54,687 nucleotides of DNA from Lachnospiraceae bacterium (lineage in GTDB: Bacteria > Bacillota > Clostridia > Lachnospirales > Lachnospiraceae). The position numbers were made by a program, and so were the translations under genes. Under the pieces are notes generated by a model. It worked only from the letters and a program-made list of their open reading frames with translations. It was not told the DNA's origin and made no database searches. This document shows positions 17,936 through 26,500 of this stretch, one piece after another. The stretch is from contig JAGAJL010000049.1 of assembly GCA_017626095.1 (NCBI GenBank), positions 1 to 54,687 on the forward strand, written 5' to 3'. The first letter of the stretch is position 1; each line of letters starts with the position of its first letter.

Positions 17936-19381
17936 TTATATCACTTTTAGATTCTTCACCTCGGGATCTTCCGTTCCCTGCAATGAACATCCCTTTTTTC
18001 CGGCATACAGGATATAGTCAATAATTTCCTTTGTAATTCTTTCTCCGGGTGCTAAAATCGGAATACCGGGTGGATAACACATCACAAACTCTGCGCAGAT
18101 TTTCCCGTCTGTTTTTTCTAACGAAAGGGTTTCTTTTTCTGCATAGAAAGCTTTTTGCGGGCTCATCACAACGTCGGGCTGAATGTATTCTCCTGATACC
18201 AAATCGCTTCCGTCTCTTTCATAAAGACGCTTTATATCCGCGAGTGCACCAACCAACCGCTCGATATCCCGAATACGATCGCCGATGGAAATGTATGCCA
18301 GAATATTTCCGATATCTCCAAACTCGATTTGAATGTCATATTCATCACGCAACAAATCATATACTTCGATTCCGGTCAGTCCAATCCCCTGCGTATGAAT
18401 GGAAAGCTTTGTCACATCGTAATCATAGATGCTGCTGTGATCAACCAGTTCTTTGCTATAAGCATAATAACCACCGATCGCGTTGATTTCATTTCTTGCA
18501 TATTCAGCCATTTTTACTACAGCTGCAAAGGATTCTTTTCCCCGAAGTGCCAGATTTCTTCTTGATATATCTAAGCTAGATAGCAATAAATACGATGCAC
18601 TTGTCGTCTGGGTCAGATTAATGATCTGACGGACATAATCGGCATTCACACCGTTGTTAGTTAGCAGCACAGAGCTCTGTGTCAGGCTTCCTCCGGATTT
18701 ATGCATGGAAACCGCCGCATAATCGGCTCCAGCCTTCATCGCACAAATCGGCAGATTCTCACCAAAATACAAATGTGTTCCATGTGCCTCATCCACTAAA
18801 ACCTGCAGCCCATAGCTATGTGACACTTCTACGATTTTCTTTAAATCCGAACAGATGCCATAATAAGTCGGATTATTGACTAGTACAGCAACAGCATCCG
18901 GATTTTCCCGAATGATTTGTTCCAACGGATCAATCTCTATCCCTAAAGCAATACCTATTCTTTCATTTACTTTTGGTTCTACATATACAGGTATGGCTCC
19001 ACATAAAATCAAAGCATTAATCACACTTTTATGTACATTTCTGGGAAGAATAATCTTATCTCCCGCTTTGCACACCGACAAAACCATACTCTGAACTGCA
19101 GAAGTTGTTCCACCGATCATCAAAAAAGCATGTTCTGCACCAAAGGCATCGGCAGCCAGTTCTTCCGCTTCTCTGATGACCGATATCGGATGACAGAGAT
19201 TATCCAATGGTTTCATGGAATTGACATCCAGATTGACACATTTTTCTCCTAACAACTCTACCAGCTCCGGATTGCCCCGTCCCCTCTTATGTCCGGGAAC
19301 ATCAAACGGAACCACCCTCTTTTTCCTGAATTTTTCTAAAGCTTCATAAATCGGAGCCCTCTTTTGTCTTTCCAAATCCAT
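17936..19381 (-). CDS. speA: Orn/Lys/Arg decarboxylase, probable arginine decarboxylase
   Basis: About 481 residues, the short aspartate-aminotransferase-fold form of the family without the N-terminal wing domain. The PLP lysine is in SMHKSGGSLTQSS, and VDEAHGTHLYFG and the DVPGHKRGRG motif near the N-terminus are present. As first gene of the cluster, followed by agmatine deiminase genes, it most likely makes agmatine from arginine; lysine or ornithine cannot be excluded by sequence. The second ATG is preferred because GAGG lies 8 nt before it. Confidence 0.9.
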   Translation of the reverse strand: MDLERQKRAPIYEALEKFRKKRVVPFDVPGHKRGRGNPELVELLGEKCVNLDVNSMKPLDNLCHPISVIREAEELAADAFGAEHAFLMIGGTTSAVQSMVLSVCKAGDKIILPRNVHKSVINALILCGAIPVYVEPKVNERIGIALGIEIDPLEQIIRENPDAVAVLVNNPTYYGICSDLKKIVEVSHSYGLQVLVDEAHGTHLYFGENLPICAMKAGADYAAVSMHKSGGSLTQSSVLLTNNGVNADYVRQIINLTQTTSASYLLLSSLDISRRNLALRGKESFAAVVKMAEYARNEINAIGGYYAYSKELVDHSSIYDYDVTKLSIHTQGIGLTGIEVYDLLRDEYDIQIEFGDIGNILAYISIGDRIRDIERLVGALADIKRLYERDGSDLVSGEYIQPDVVMSPQKAFYAEKETLSLEKTDGKICAEFVMCYPPGIPILAPGERITKEIIDYILYAGKKGCSLQGTEDPEVKNLKVI

Positions 19382-19520
19382 CTTCATAACCTCAATATTT
19401 GCGTAATTATTTCATTCTGCTTTTTCAAATCATTTTCTCTTTATTAAAAGTTATTTTCAAATATAAAGAATTTTCTTTTACCTAATGCAGCTTATCATTT
19501 TTAACCCCTTCTTGGAACGC

Positions 19521-19551
19521 AAAAAAGCAGGTATTGAAATCAATACCTGCT
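19521..19551 (-). terminator. Intrinsic terminator upstream of speA
   Basis: AGCAGGTATTGA and TCAATACCTGCT form a perfect 12 bp stem with a 2 nt loop, followed on the minus strand by six T. It ends a transcript coming from higher coordinates: the DUF3048 gene or the separate element at 19.56-19.76 kb. Confidence 0.9.
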
Positions 19552-19562
19552 GATAGTCATAT

Positions 19563-19760
19563 TTAATGCATTTCGGGTATGAGGATTATATCCGGAATAA
19601 TTAAAACAAATATATTGTCTTTCTTATTGACTAATTCACAAGCAATGATATCAATAATGTGGCATAAGGCCACCCTCGGCAATCGCCCCGCCTGTCCGTT
19701 GGCTTATTAAAGGGCTTATATTTGCGTAATTATCCATAACGCTCATACAACCATATAATT
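19563..19760 (-). ncRNA. Candidate small RNA or small-peptide locus
   Basis: Between the DUF3048 stop and the terminator there is about 200 bp with a GC-rich island (19667-19702) in otherwise AT-rich DNA. On the minus strand it contains a GTGGC-CTTAT-GCCAC hairpin and ends in a strong intrinsic terminator. A 36-codon frame starting at GTG (19671-19673) and stopping at 19563 encodes an Ile-rich peptide ending LIPEMH, but no good ribosome site precedes it. Either a structured RNA or a small hydrophobic peptide is possible; I cannot name the family. Confidence 0.35.
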
Positions 19761-19823
19761 GCATAAGATTATTTTTTTGTCAATGTATTTTTCATTATAT
19801 AAATGAATTATACAAATGAATTT

Positions 19824-20945
19824 TTACTTAATAACCAAGTCTCCCCATGCATCATCCGGAACGATTGCAATATAAGTCTTACCTGTATTCACAACAATTT
19901 CATTTCCGCTTGCATCATAGAACTGGGTCTTGGTGCATTCATCCGGTTTGGTCCAGGTTACCGGAATTGCTTTACCATTGGTAATATAATAACCTCTCAT
20001 TCCACCCGGCCTGGTCACAAAATAATTCATATATCCGTGATCATCATATTGTTCAAATGTACATTCCTGTAAAATGACATTTTTAAACTCCATATAGTTG
20101 CCGTTTAAGGCATCCTTATACTCTTTCCCATACTCAGAATAACGATACGTTCCCGTTTCCGGAATGTATTCCAGTTTTGATGAGTTATGAGGGAAAGGAA
20201 GTTCAATATTGTTACAGTCAATGGCATCTCCTGCTGTAGATAAATCTACCGGATTCGCTTCACTCGCAAACTGAAAATGGGAACCGCCCTGATAATACTG
20301 TGTATAATTTTCATCAATACCGGCTGCAGCCATCTTGCTTTCAATTCCGACACTTCCGCTATTGGTTACATACTCGGTAAACTCTCTGGCCTTACCGTTA
20401 TCAATACGTGCGAAACCACCACTAATGTGCTGCAAATAAGGGTTCTTTAAGAATGCATCAATATAGAAGGGACCACCGTCATGAATCACAACTGCATTGT
20501 ATTCCGGTGCAATCTGTAAATTGGTCGTACGTGTGCTTCGAATACTTCCGAAACGTTCAATATTTTTCCAATCCTTGACAATACACATAAATCTGGTAAT
20601 TCTTCCATTCTGGGTACTGTTCATCATCTCATAAACAATATCCGCTGTTGAAGTACCATAATGATCAAGTGCGTACACTTCATTGTCTACCATGATAGCA
20701 AGTGGTCTCTGGTTAACCAGTGATTCATCAATCCACTCATTGGTAAGTTCACTCCGATAATAACCGGGACGACTTTCTTCTTCAACCGGTGTAACAGGAA
20801 CTTCTTGTGTTGTATCCTCAACAACAACGGTATCTTCTATCGAAGAATCCTCAACCGGTGTTTCCTCTTCTTTTTCCTTTCCACAGGCTACAAGCCCTAA
20901 TGACAAAGTGCATGCAAGTACAAAATACAATAATTTCTTTTTCAT
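19824..20945 (-). CDS. DUF3048 lipoprotein (YerB-like)
   Basis: 373 residues. The signal peptide ends in the lipobox LVAC (Cys about 21), followed by an acidic, Glu/Pro/Thr-rich linker. The DUF3048 domain runs from about residue 60 to the end (RPLAIMVDN, GSIRSTRTTNLQIAPEY). The family is anchored outside the membrane in Firmicutes and has no established activity. It starts 19 bp after mscL and is probably in its operon. Confidence 0.88.
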   Translation of the reverse strand: MKKKLLYFVLACTLSLGLVACGKEKEEETPVEDSSIEDTVVVEDTTQEVPVTPVEEESRPGYYRSELTNEWIDESLVNQRPLAIMVDNEVYALDHYGTSTADIVYEMMNSTQNGRITRFMCIVKDWKNIERFGSIRSTRTTNLQIAPEYNAVVIHDGGPFYIDAFLKNPYLQHISGGFARIDNGKAREFTEYVTNSGSVGIESKMAAAGIDENYTQYYQGGSHFQFASEANPVDLSTAGDAIDCNNIELPFPHNSSKLEYIPETGTYRYSEYGKEYKDALNGNYMEFKNVILQECTFEQYDDHGYMNYFVTRPGGMRGYYITNGKAIPVTWTKPDECTKTQFYDASGNEIVVNTGKTYIAIVPDDAWGDLVIK

Positions 20946-20964
20946 TTTAAATTACCTCTATTTT

Positions 20965-21396
20965 TTATTTATCCCCTACCGAAAGTTCTGATGTGCAGTG
21001 AGGACATTTTACTGCCTTAATTGAAATTTCACTCTGACAATAAGGGCAGGTCTTTGTAGTTTTTTCTTTTATTTCCGGCTTTTTGCCGACAGACATCATT
21101 TTGTTGACACCTTTCACCATCAAAAACAAAATGAATGCCATGATGAGAAAATTGACAACCGCCGTAATAAATGCTCCATAATCAAATACAACACCATTTA
21201 CTACAAATGTTCCACCGATGACAACACCTTCGGAATTTGCTCCACCGGTACAAACAGCAATTAAGGGATTGATAAAGCTGTCTGTAAGTGCAGCCACAAT
21301 GCTCTGGAAAGCAGCACCGATAATCACACCGATTGCAAGATCCATGACATTTCCTTTTAAAGCAAATTCACGGAATTCTTTAAAAAACTTTTTCAT
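20965..21396 (-). CDS. mscL: Large-conductance mechanosensitive channel with C-terminal zinc ribbon
   Basis: 143 residues from MKKFFKEFREFALKG, chosen by AAGGAAG about 9 nt upstream. The first pore helix (VMDLAIGVIIGAAFQSIVAAL) and second helix (FLIMAFILFLMVKGVN) are typical of MscL, which opens under hypo-osmotic shock. Unlike the classic protein, the C-terminal helix bundle is followed by CPYCQSEI and CPHCTSEL, a four-Cys zinc ribbon. Confidence 0.93.
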   Translation of the reverse strand: MKKFFKEFREFALKGNVMDLAIGVIIGAAFQSIVAALTDSFINPLIAVCTGGANSEGVVIGGTFVVNGVVFDYGAFITAVVNFLIMAFILFLMVKGVNKMMSVGKKPEIKEKTTKTCPYCQSEISIKAVKCPHCTSELSVGDK

Positions 21397-21479
21397 AACA
21401 CTTTTCTTCCTTTTAATAATATAATTCATATGATGCTACAGTCAAAAGGATTCTTTTGGAAATCGTATCATAAAGAATA

Positions 21480-22337
21480 TTATAACAATTCTTCCAAACT
21501 TACTTCAGGAGCGGTCTCGCCGTTATGTTCGGAAGCATAGTTCATTTCATTAACTGCTTCTGAAATAATGGTAATATCATCACCAATCTGGGCATATATT
21601 TCTCCGCTCTGCTTGGATAAATCACTCTCCTGCTTTGCAAGAATACTAAAAGATGCACCTGCAGTACCAAGTCTTGCTGCTTCGATTGCAGAGTTCAATG
21701 CTAAAATTCCCTGTTTAGATGCAATTTTGGTCAGCTTTTTGGAATTGTCCTCAATACGGTCGATTACACCATTGATTTTTTCCAAATCTGTTGAAAAAAC
21801 AGCCATCTTTTTATTTTCGATATACTCGTTATATTTCTGATTCACGTAATTATCTATAACCAGACCAAGTAAATCCGTACAAGCTTCAATTTTTTCTCTG
21901 GGCATAGTCGGTACTTTATGTAATGCCTCAATATATTTATTTTCATCTACACCGATTTCATTTGCAAGCTTACGAAACTTCGCTTCATCAACTTCCATAT
22001 CACTGGGTAATGCTTGTCCGCCGATAGCAGTCATAACAACCTCACCAGTTGCACGGATCTTGATTGGAAAAGCAAAATCCATTAATCCTGCATGACATAA
22101 ATAACAACCCTGTTCCACACCGGCCTTGCATAATCCGTTCTGATCACAATCTACGCATCTGCGAATACCCTCAGCAGTGCCTCTGGTCAGTTTCATACAA
22201 AAATCCGTAAAATTCTGTTCACCGGTAATATAATTACCGTCAGCATCTGTAAAAATGGATGCCAGTCCGGTTGCACGGGCCCATGCAATCTGAAGCTCTT
22301 CTAATTCTTCAAGGTTCACAAAATCTCTAATGTCCAT
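21480..22337 (-). CDS. Soluble PocR-sensor / chemoreceptor-type signalling protein
   Basis: 285 residues. The N-terminal half (about 5-165) is a PocR-type ligand-binding domain with conserved cysteines (CVDCDQNGLC, YLCHAGLMDFAFP). The C-terminal half is a coiled-coil hairpin with a chemoreceptor tip (KQGILALNSAIEAARLG). There is no membrane segment, so it is cytoplasmic. PocR domains bind small metabolites and may be redox- or metal-sensitive. The second ATG is preferred because of GGGGG just upstream. No chemotaxis genes are nearby. Confidence 0.85.
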   Translation of the reverse strand: MDIRDFVNLEELEELQIAWARATGLASIFTDADGNYITGEQNFTDFCMKLTRGTAEGIRRCVDCDQNGLCKAGVEQGCYLCHAGLMDFAFPIKIRATGEVVMTAIGGQALPSDMEVDEAKFRKLANEIGVDENKYIEALHKVPTMPREKIEACTDLLGLVIDNYVNQKYNEYIENKKMAVFSTDLEKINGVIDRIEDNSKKLTKIASKQGILALNSAIEAARLGTAGASFSILAKQESDLSKQSGEIYAQIGDDITIISEAVNEMNYASEHNGETAPEVSLEELL

Positions 22338-22650
22338 TGCTTTAACCCCCATATGTTAAATTATAATGAAAACCACGATTAAATCTATTTTACATTATTT
22401 TTCGTGTTTTTACAACACGGAAATAACTTTCGCGTCACTTTTCATGGCTTTTTTACAACTCCTTTCATTGCTCCTTTTATGGTTCTTCTCATGGTTCTTT
22501 TGATGAAAAAATATACTGAAATTTTACCATCTTTCGCAATGCTTTCTTTATGAAATATCTTTCTCTGTGTTTTGGCACTATCATAACACGAGCAAAATAT
22601 ATTCAAATAATTATCCAAATTCGACTGTAATACAATATATCAAAGACAAG

Positions 22651-22708
22651 ACCCGACATAATAACGGAAAACATAAATATCATTTTTCATTATTATGCCG
22701 GGCTTTTT
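22651..22708. terminator. Terminator hairpin between the PocR protein and the anti-sigma gene
   Basis: CCCGACATAATAA and TTATTATGCCGGG pair with one mismatch across a 25 nt loop. On the plus strand CTTTTT follows. On the minus strand, the direction of the neighbouring genes, the tail is only T-rich, so it probably ends the anti-sigma transcript with modest strength. The rest of the 22338-22829 spacer is AT-rich with no gene I can support. Confidence 0.6.
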
Positions 22709-22829
22709 AATATTAGACAATATGATGCATCACTGTTTTTATTGTATGACATCACGTCATATATCATTAATGCAATTTCGCTCATACATATTCACGGATG
22801 TGTTTACTCAACCATTCAATTTCTTTTTT

Positions 22830-23753
22830 TCATCTATTTGTCTTTAAAATATCCGATACCACAGAATTATCAATCGTAAACTGCACCAGTCCCATGTAAC
22901 CGGGAGCAACTTCATATTCATCAAAGCAGATGACAATCTGTCCATCTTCATTGAGATAAAAATTCTGATCTTCCTTTATGCTCTTAAAGTTCCATTCCGT
23001 CATTTCGTCATCCACCCAATAGTATAAGTTTTCATCTTCTGCCATCTTTTCACGCATCTGTTTTTTGATATCTTCGCTAATCGGAGTCATATAATCCGCA
23101 CCATCAACGAAAAGATCCTTCAAAGATGCAATTTTGCCGGTAGTCTTATCAATATGATAAAAATACTCATACTCACTACCGCTTCCTGCTACCTGCGTAA
23201 CAACAATCCGGATGGTAAACCAGGTATCCGTATCTGTTACCACCTGTGGTTCCATATAAACGCCGCCATAGCTTTCTCCAAGTTCCACATCCGCTTCAAA
23301 CTGTGCAATCAACCGGTCTGTCATTGCTCCGATATCTTCATTGATGGTCTGAAGCGATTCCTCGGTCTGTTCTTTCACGGCAGAATCCATATCATTTTCC
23401 ACTACCTCTTCCTGCACCAGCTGCGCTTCTTTTATTTTTGCCTCAAAACGTTCACTGTCATAATTATATTCCCTAACTGTAATCATTTTTATGACATTTC
23501 CCAAAATAGGAATCTGTGACATAGCATAAGCCGCGTTTGCCGAAACATTTGGTGTAATAATAATTGCAAGGGCTGCTGCCGCTGCAATTCCTGCCACATA
23601 TCTTTTGGGTTTTCGCTTTGGTTTTCTCTTAATTACACCTTCTTCTTTCATAGCAGAAAAAAGCTTTTCTTTTTCCTCCTCGGTTAAGTCTTCCCGATCC
23701 AGTAAAATATCTTCTGAATCAATTTCATTGCACATTTCATATAATCTTGCCAT
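22830..23753 (-). CDS. RsiV-like membrane anti-sigma factor (DUF3298)
   Basis: 307 residues: a cytoplasmic N-terminus of about 50 with acidic then very basic text (KRKPKRKPKR), one membrane helix (about 53-75), and an extracellular part ending in a DUF3298 domain (YFYHIDKTTGKIASLKDLF). In Bacillus, RsiV binds lysozyme with this domain and is then cleaved to free SigV. The gene sits 3 bp after its cognate sigma gene. Whether lysozyme is the signal here is inference. Confidence 0.82.
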   Translation of the reverse strand: MARLYEMCNEIDSEDILLDREDLTEEEKEKLFSAMKEEGVIKRKPKRKPKRYVAGIAAAAALAIIITPNVSANAAYAMSQIPILGNVIKMITVREYNYDSERFEAKIKEAQLVQEEVVENDMDSAVKEQTEESLQTINEDIGAMTDRLIAQFEADVELGESYGGVYMEPQVVTDTDTWFTIRIVVTQVAGSGSEYEYFYHIDKTTGKIASLKDLFVDGADYMTPISEDIKKQMREKMAEDENLYYWVDDEMTEWNFKSIKEDQNFYLNEDGQIVICFDEYEVAPGYMGLVQFTIDNSVVSDILKTNR

Positions 23754-23756
23754 GTT

Positions 23757-24317
23757 TTACACCCCACTTTCTTTTACAACTCGCCTTATCTGCTTTTTAC
23801 CTCGACTGAGTCGCCCATAAATAGCCGTTTTACTCATCTTCATTCTTTCCGATACCTCATCCATAGATAAATCTTCCAAATAAATCATGCGGAATATTTG
23901 TGCATCCTCTTCTTTCAAAAAAGAGAGTATGATATCAACTTCTTCCTTATATTCCTGCATCAAAAAATCTTTTTTCGCTCTTTCATCTTCCCATTCCGGC
24001 ATCTGCTCCACCGGTTCCTCTTTAGAAGTCTGAATAAATTTTCTGACATAGGTCAGAGCCTTAAATCGGCATACGCCCGCCAGCCAGTTTTGAAATTCCG
24101 TTTTATCCGGCTGATAACTTTCAATATTCTCCCAAACAGCCAGCAATGTATCATTCATACAATCATCCCACAAATGAGGCAGGGTACTCATCTGCCGTTT
24201 CACTACAGTCTTTATTACCCATCCATATTGATTGATGACATACACCAGTGCATCCTCATTTCTTTTTTTCATCTGGTCCACAAAATTCTCTTCTGTGATT
24301 TTCAAGATATCCACCAC
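23757..24317 (-). CDS. ECF-type RNA polymerase sigma factor (SigV-like)
   Basis: 186 residues, with region 2 (LWDDCMNDTLLAVWENIESY) and region 4 (LSMDEVSERMKMSKTAIYGRLSRGKKQ). It pairs with the membrane anti-sigma factor downstream, giving a signal-activated stress switch. The called start is GTG with AGGGAAAGG upstream; a second GTG and a TTG five codons in are close alternatives. I found no clear autoregulatory ECF promoter upstream. The 24318-24621 spacer holds only AT-rich text and T-tracts after gntR. Confidence 0.88.
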   Translation of the reverse strand: MVDILKITEENFVDQMKKRNEDALVYVINQYGWVIKTVVKRQMSTLPHLWDDCMNDTLLAVWENIESYQPDKTEFQNWLAGVCRFKALTYVRKFIQTSKEEPVEQMPEWEDERAKKDFLMQEYKEEVDIILSFLKEEDAQIFRMIYLEDLSMDEVSERMKMSKTAIYGRLSRGKKQIRRVVKESGV

Positions 24318-24621
24318 CTTTCCCTGATACCTATAATTCGCAGTTGCTAGGTATATTTTGACATATCTTTGTTTGAAATATGTTCTATTTTACTTTTTTC
24401 TTGCTTTTTCTTACTTCTTTCTTACTTCTTTCACATTTCTTTCGATTCGTCGGCGCGCCCGGAACATACTTTTTCCCTTGCTTGCTTTTTAGACAACCAG
24501 GGCAGGCAAAAGTTGAAACAAACAGAAAAACGGATGCCTGATATCTATAACATAATCCCTGAAATCATAATCCTGACAAAAGAAAAAAGGCGCCTGCCAT
24601 TTAAGCTGACGTCTTTCTAAT

Positions 24622-25296
24622 TTACAATCTGTTTTCGGCAAGATCATAATGTTCTTTGATATATGCTAAGCACGCATCCTCCTTTTTCTCTACAATGCTG
24701 TTAAAAATATTTCTATGAATCAAAAGAAATTTTGTCATTGTTTCTCTGTCCGTTTCTTCTATTACCTTTGAAACAGACTGTTGATAAACCTCTGAAATTG
24801 CTTCCATGACCGTAATAAAAAGTTGATTTTTAGTAGCTCTGATTAAAGCCAAATGGAATTCATGGTCTAATATAACAAACTTCTCTCCTGATACATTTTC
24901 CATCTCAGCCAAGATTTCTTCCAAATGATTTTTCTCTTCATTGCTAAGTCCATGTCTGAAAACGAATTCTACAACAGTTCCTGCCATCACTCTCCGAAAC
25001 TCCAGAATATCCTTCATTGATATACTTCCCAACGCAAGCATTACCGAAACAATTTGCCAAATAGTGTGCCCGGAATCTTTTGCAATATAATTACCGGAAC
25101 CATGTATGCTTTCTATCAATCCCATTCCTCGCAGAATACTGATTGCTTCTCTGGTAGAATTTCTTCCAATTCCAAGTGTTTCCGCTATATATCGTTCAGA
25201 AGGAATTTTACTTCCAATAATCAGTTTTCCATCTTTTATCATTTGAAAAATAAAATCAATTGCTTTGTGATACTCCATTGTATTATTATTTGACAT
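24622..25296 (-). CDS. GntR-family (FadR/FCD type) transcriptional regulator
   Basis: About 224 residues. The N-terminal winged helix shows GSKIPSERYIAETLGIGRNSTREAI, and the C-terminal all-helical FCD domain binds an organic acid in relatives (LIRATKNQLFITVM and metal-site histidines such as DHEFH). It is the last gene of the HPr-like/kinase/lrgAB run, separated from lrgB by a tandem repeat. FadR-type proteins bind TGGTNNNACCA boxes, and two lie upstream of that operon. The start shown follows GGGGAT; upstream in-frame ATGs are less likely. Confidence 0.88.
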   Translation of the reverse strand: MSNNNTMEYHKAIDFIFQMIKDGKLIIGSKIPSERYIAETLGIGRNSTREAISILRGMGLIESIHGSGNYIAKDSGHTIWQIVSVMLALGSISMKDILEFRRVMAGTVVEFVFRHGLSNEEKNHLEEILAEMENVSGEKFVILDHEFHLALIRATKNQLFITVMEAISEVYQQSVSKVIEETDRETMTKFLLIHRNIFNSIVEKKEDACLAYIKEHYDLAENRL

Positions 25297-25373
25297 ATCA
25301 ATCCCCATCCCGGAAGTTGTAAATTCCATTCTTATTTTCCACATATAACCAATTAAGCAAACAGCACCAGATG

Positions 25374-25470
25374 ATCAGTTTACATAAAGTCGGCAAACAA
25401 TACCAATCAATCAGTTTACATCAAACCATCAAACAATACCAGCGATTAATTTACATAAAACTGGCAAATA
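25374..25470. repeat. Three degenerate 35-36 bp tandem repeats at the lrgB 3' end
   Basis: Units begin at 25374 (ATCAGTTTACATAAAG), 25410 (ATCAGTTTACATCAAA) and 25445 (ATTAATTTACATAAAA). Each continues to a CAAACAATACCA-type or GGCAAATA-type segment. The third unit covers the lrgB stop codon, so the array looks like two extra copies of the gene's 3' end. It lies just upstream of gntR. Confidence 0.75.
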
Positions 25471-26143
25471 GCGAGGCCAAAACCACTGTAAATATACCTG
25501 ATACAGCTATGGCAAGACTACTCATGGCACCTTCCACTTCGCCGATTTCGAGTGCTTTTGCAGTACCAATTGCATGAGAAGACGCACCAAATGCAAGTCC
25601 TTTGGAAATAGGTTCTGTAATCCTGAACAATTTGCAGATTTGTTCCCCAAACATATTTCCAAGCACACCGGTTATGATTATAACTGCAACCGTTATGGTA
25701 ACATATCCTCCCAATTCTTCAGATACCCCCATTCCGATTGCTGTGGTAATGGATTTTGGAAGAAGTGTCACATATTCTTCATGCGAAAGGCCAAAAAGTT
25801 TTGCCAAAACAAATACTGTTGTCAAACTTGTAACCGTACCTGCTAACAAGCCTAATAGCACTGCCTTATAATTTTGTTTCAACAATTCCCATTGTTCATA
25901 CAAAGGAATTGCAAGACAAACCGTAGCCGGTGTCAGAAGCCAACTTAAAAATTTAGCCCCTTCATTATAAGTATCATAATCAACTTTTCCAATTAAAAGG
26001 ACACCGATTGAAATCACAATGGATATCAATAATGGATTAAATATACCCAGTTTCAATTTCTTTTTAAGTATTACTCCAATCAAGTAGGAAATCAGACTTA
26101 GCGTGACCCCCGCAAACATGGAATTTTGAAAAAATGCATTCAT
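25451..26143 (-). CDS. lrgB: LrgB/CidB-family membrane protein
   Basis: 230 residues from MNAFFQNSMFAG, standard LrgB length, with about six membrane helices and the family segments LLTPATVCLAIPLYEQW, LLPKSITTAIGMGVSEELGG and GASSHAIGTAKALEIGEVEGAMS. With LrgA it forms a holin/antiholin-like pair. In several Gram-positives the pair has been shown to move pyruvate or related acids. The ATG overlaps the lrgA stop by 4 bp; the open frame further upstream is lrgA in another frame. Confidence 0.93.
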   Translation of the reverse strand: MNAFFQNSMFAGVTLSLISYLIGVILKKKLKLGIFNPLLISIVISIGVLLIGKVDYDTYNEGAKFLSWLLTPATVCLAIPLYEQWELLKQNYKAVLLGLLAGTVTSLTTVFVLAKLFGLSHEEYVTLLPKSITTAIGMGVSEELGGYVTITVAVIIITGVLGNMFGEQICKLFRITEPISKGLAFGASSHAIGTAKALEIGEVEGAMSSLAIAVSGIFTVVLASLFASFM

Positions 26144-26499
26144 TTTCTTTGTTCCTTCGACTTTCTTATAATTGCTTGTGATACAAGCCCTGTAGCAATC
26201 ATAACCGTAATAATCGTAAGAACCGTTATGACACTTACCGGCATAATTGATGATTTTAATATTTCCCAACTCGTCATCAATCCAACACCTGCAGGAATAA
26301 ACATTAACGGCATGATCTCAATTAAAAAAGTGCCGGCTTCCTTCACATTTTCCAGTTTAATCCATCCTGTCATAAGTCCTGCAAACAACAGTACCATTCC
26401 ATATATGCTCGCAGGTATTGGCAACGGCAGAATATATTTTAAAATTTCTCCTATTAAGGATATTCCAAGAATAATTAAGCACTGTCTGATATATCTCAT
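26140..26499 (-). CDS. lrgA: LrgA/CidA-family membrane protein
   Basis: 119 residues with four membrane helices. Family signatures are LPLPIPASIYGMVLLF and FLIEIMPLMFIPAGVGLM. It is the small partner of LrgB in the membrane. It starts one base after the cytidylate-kinase-like gene stops and overlaps lrgB, so the group is one operon. Confidence 0.93.
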   Translation of the reverse strand: MRYIRQCLIILGISLIGEILKYILPLPIPASIYGMVLLFAGLMTGWIKLENVKEAGTFLIEIMPLMFIPAGVGLMTSWEILKSSIMPVSVITVLTIITVMIATGLVSQAIIRKSKEQRK

Positions 26500-26500
26500 T

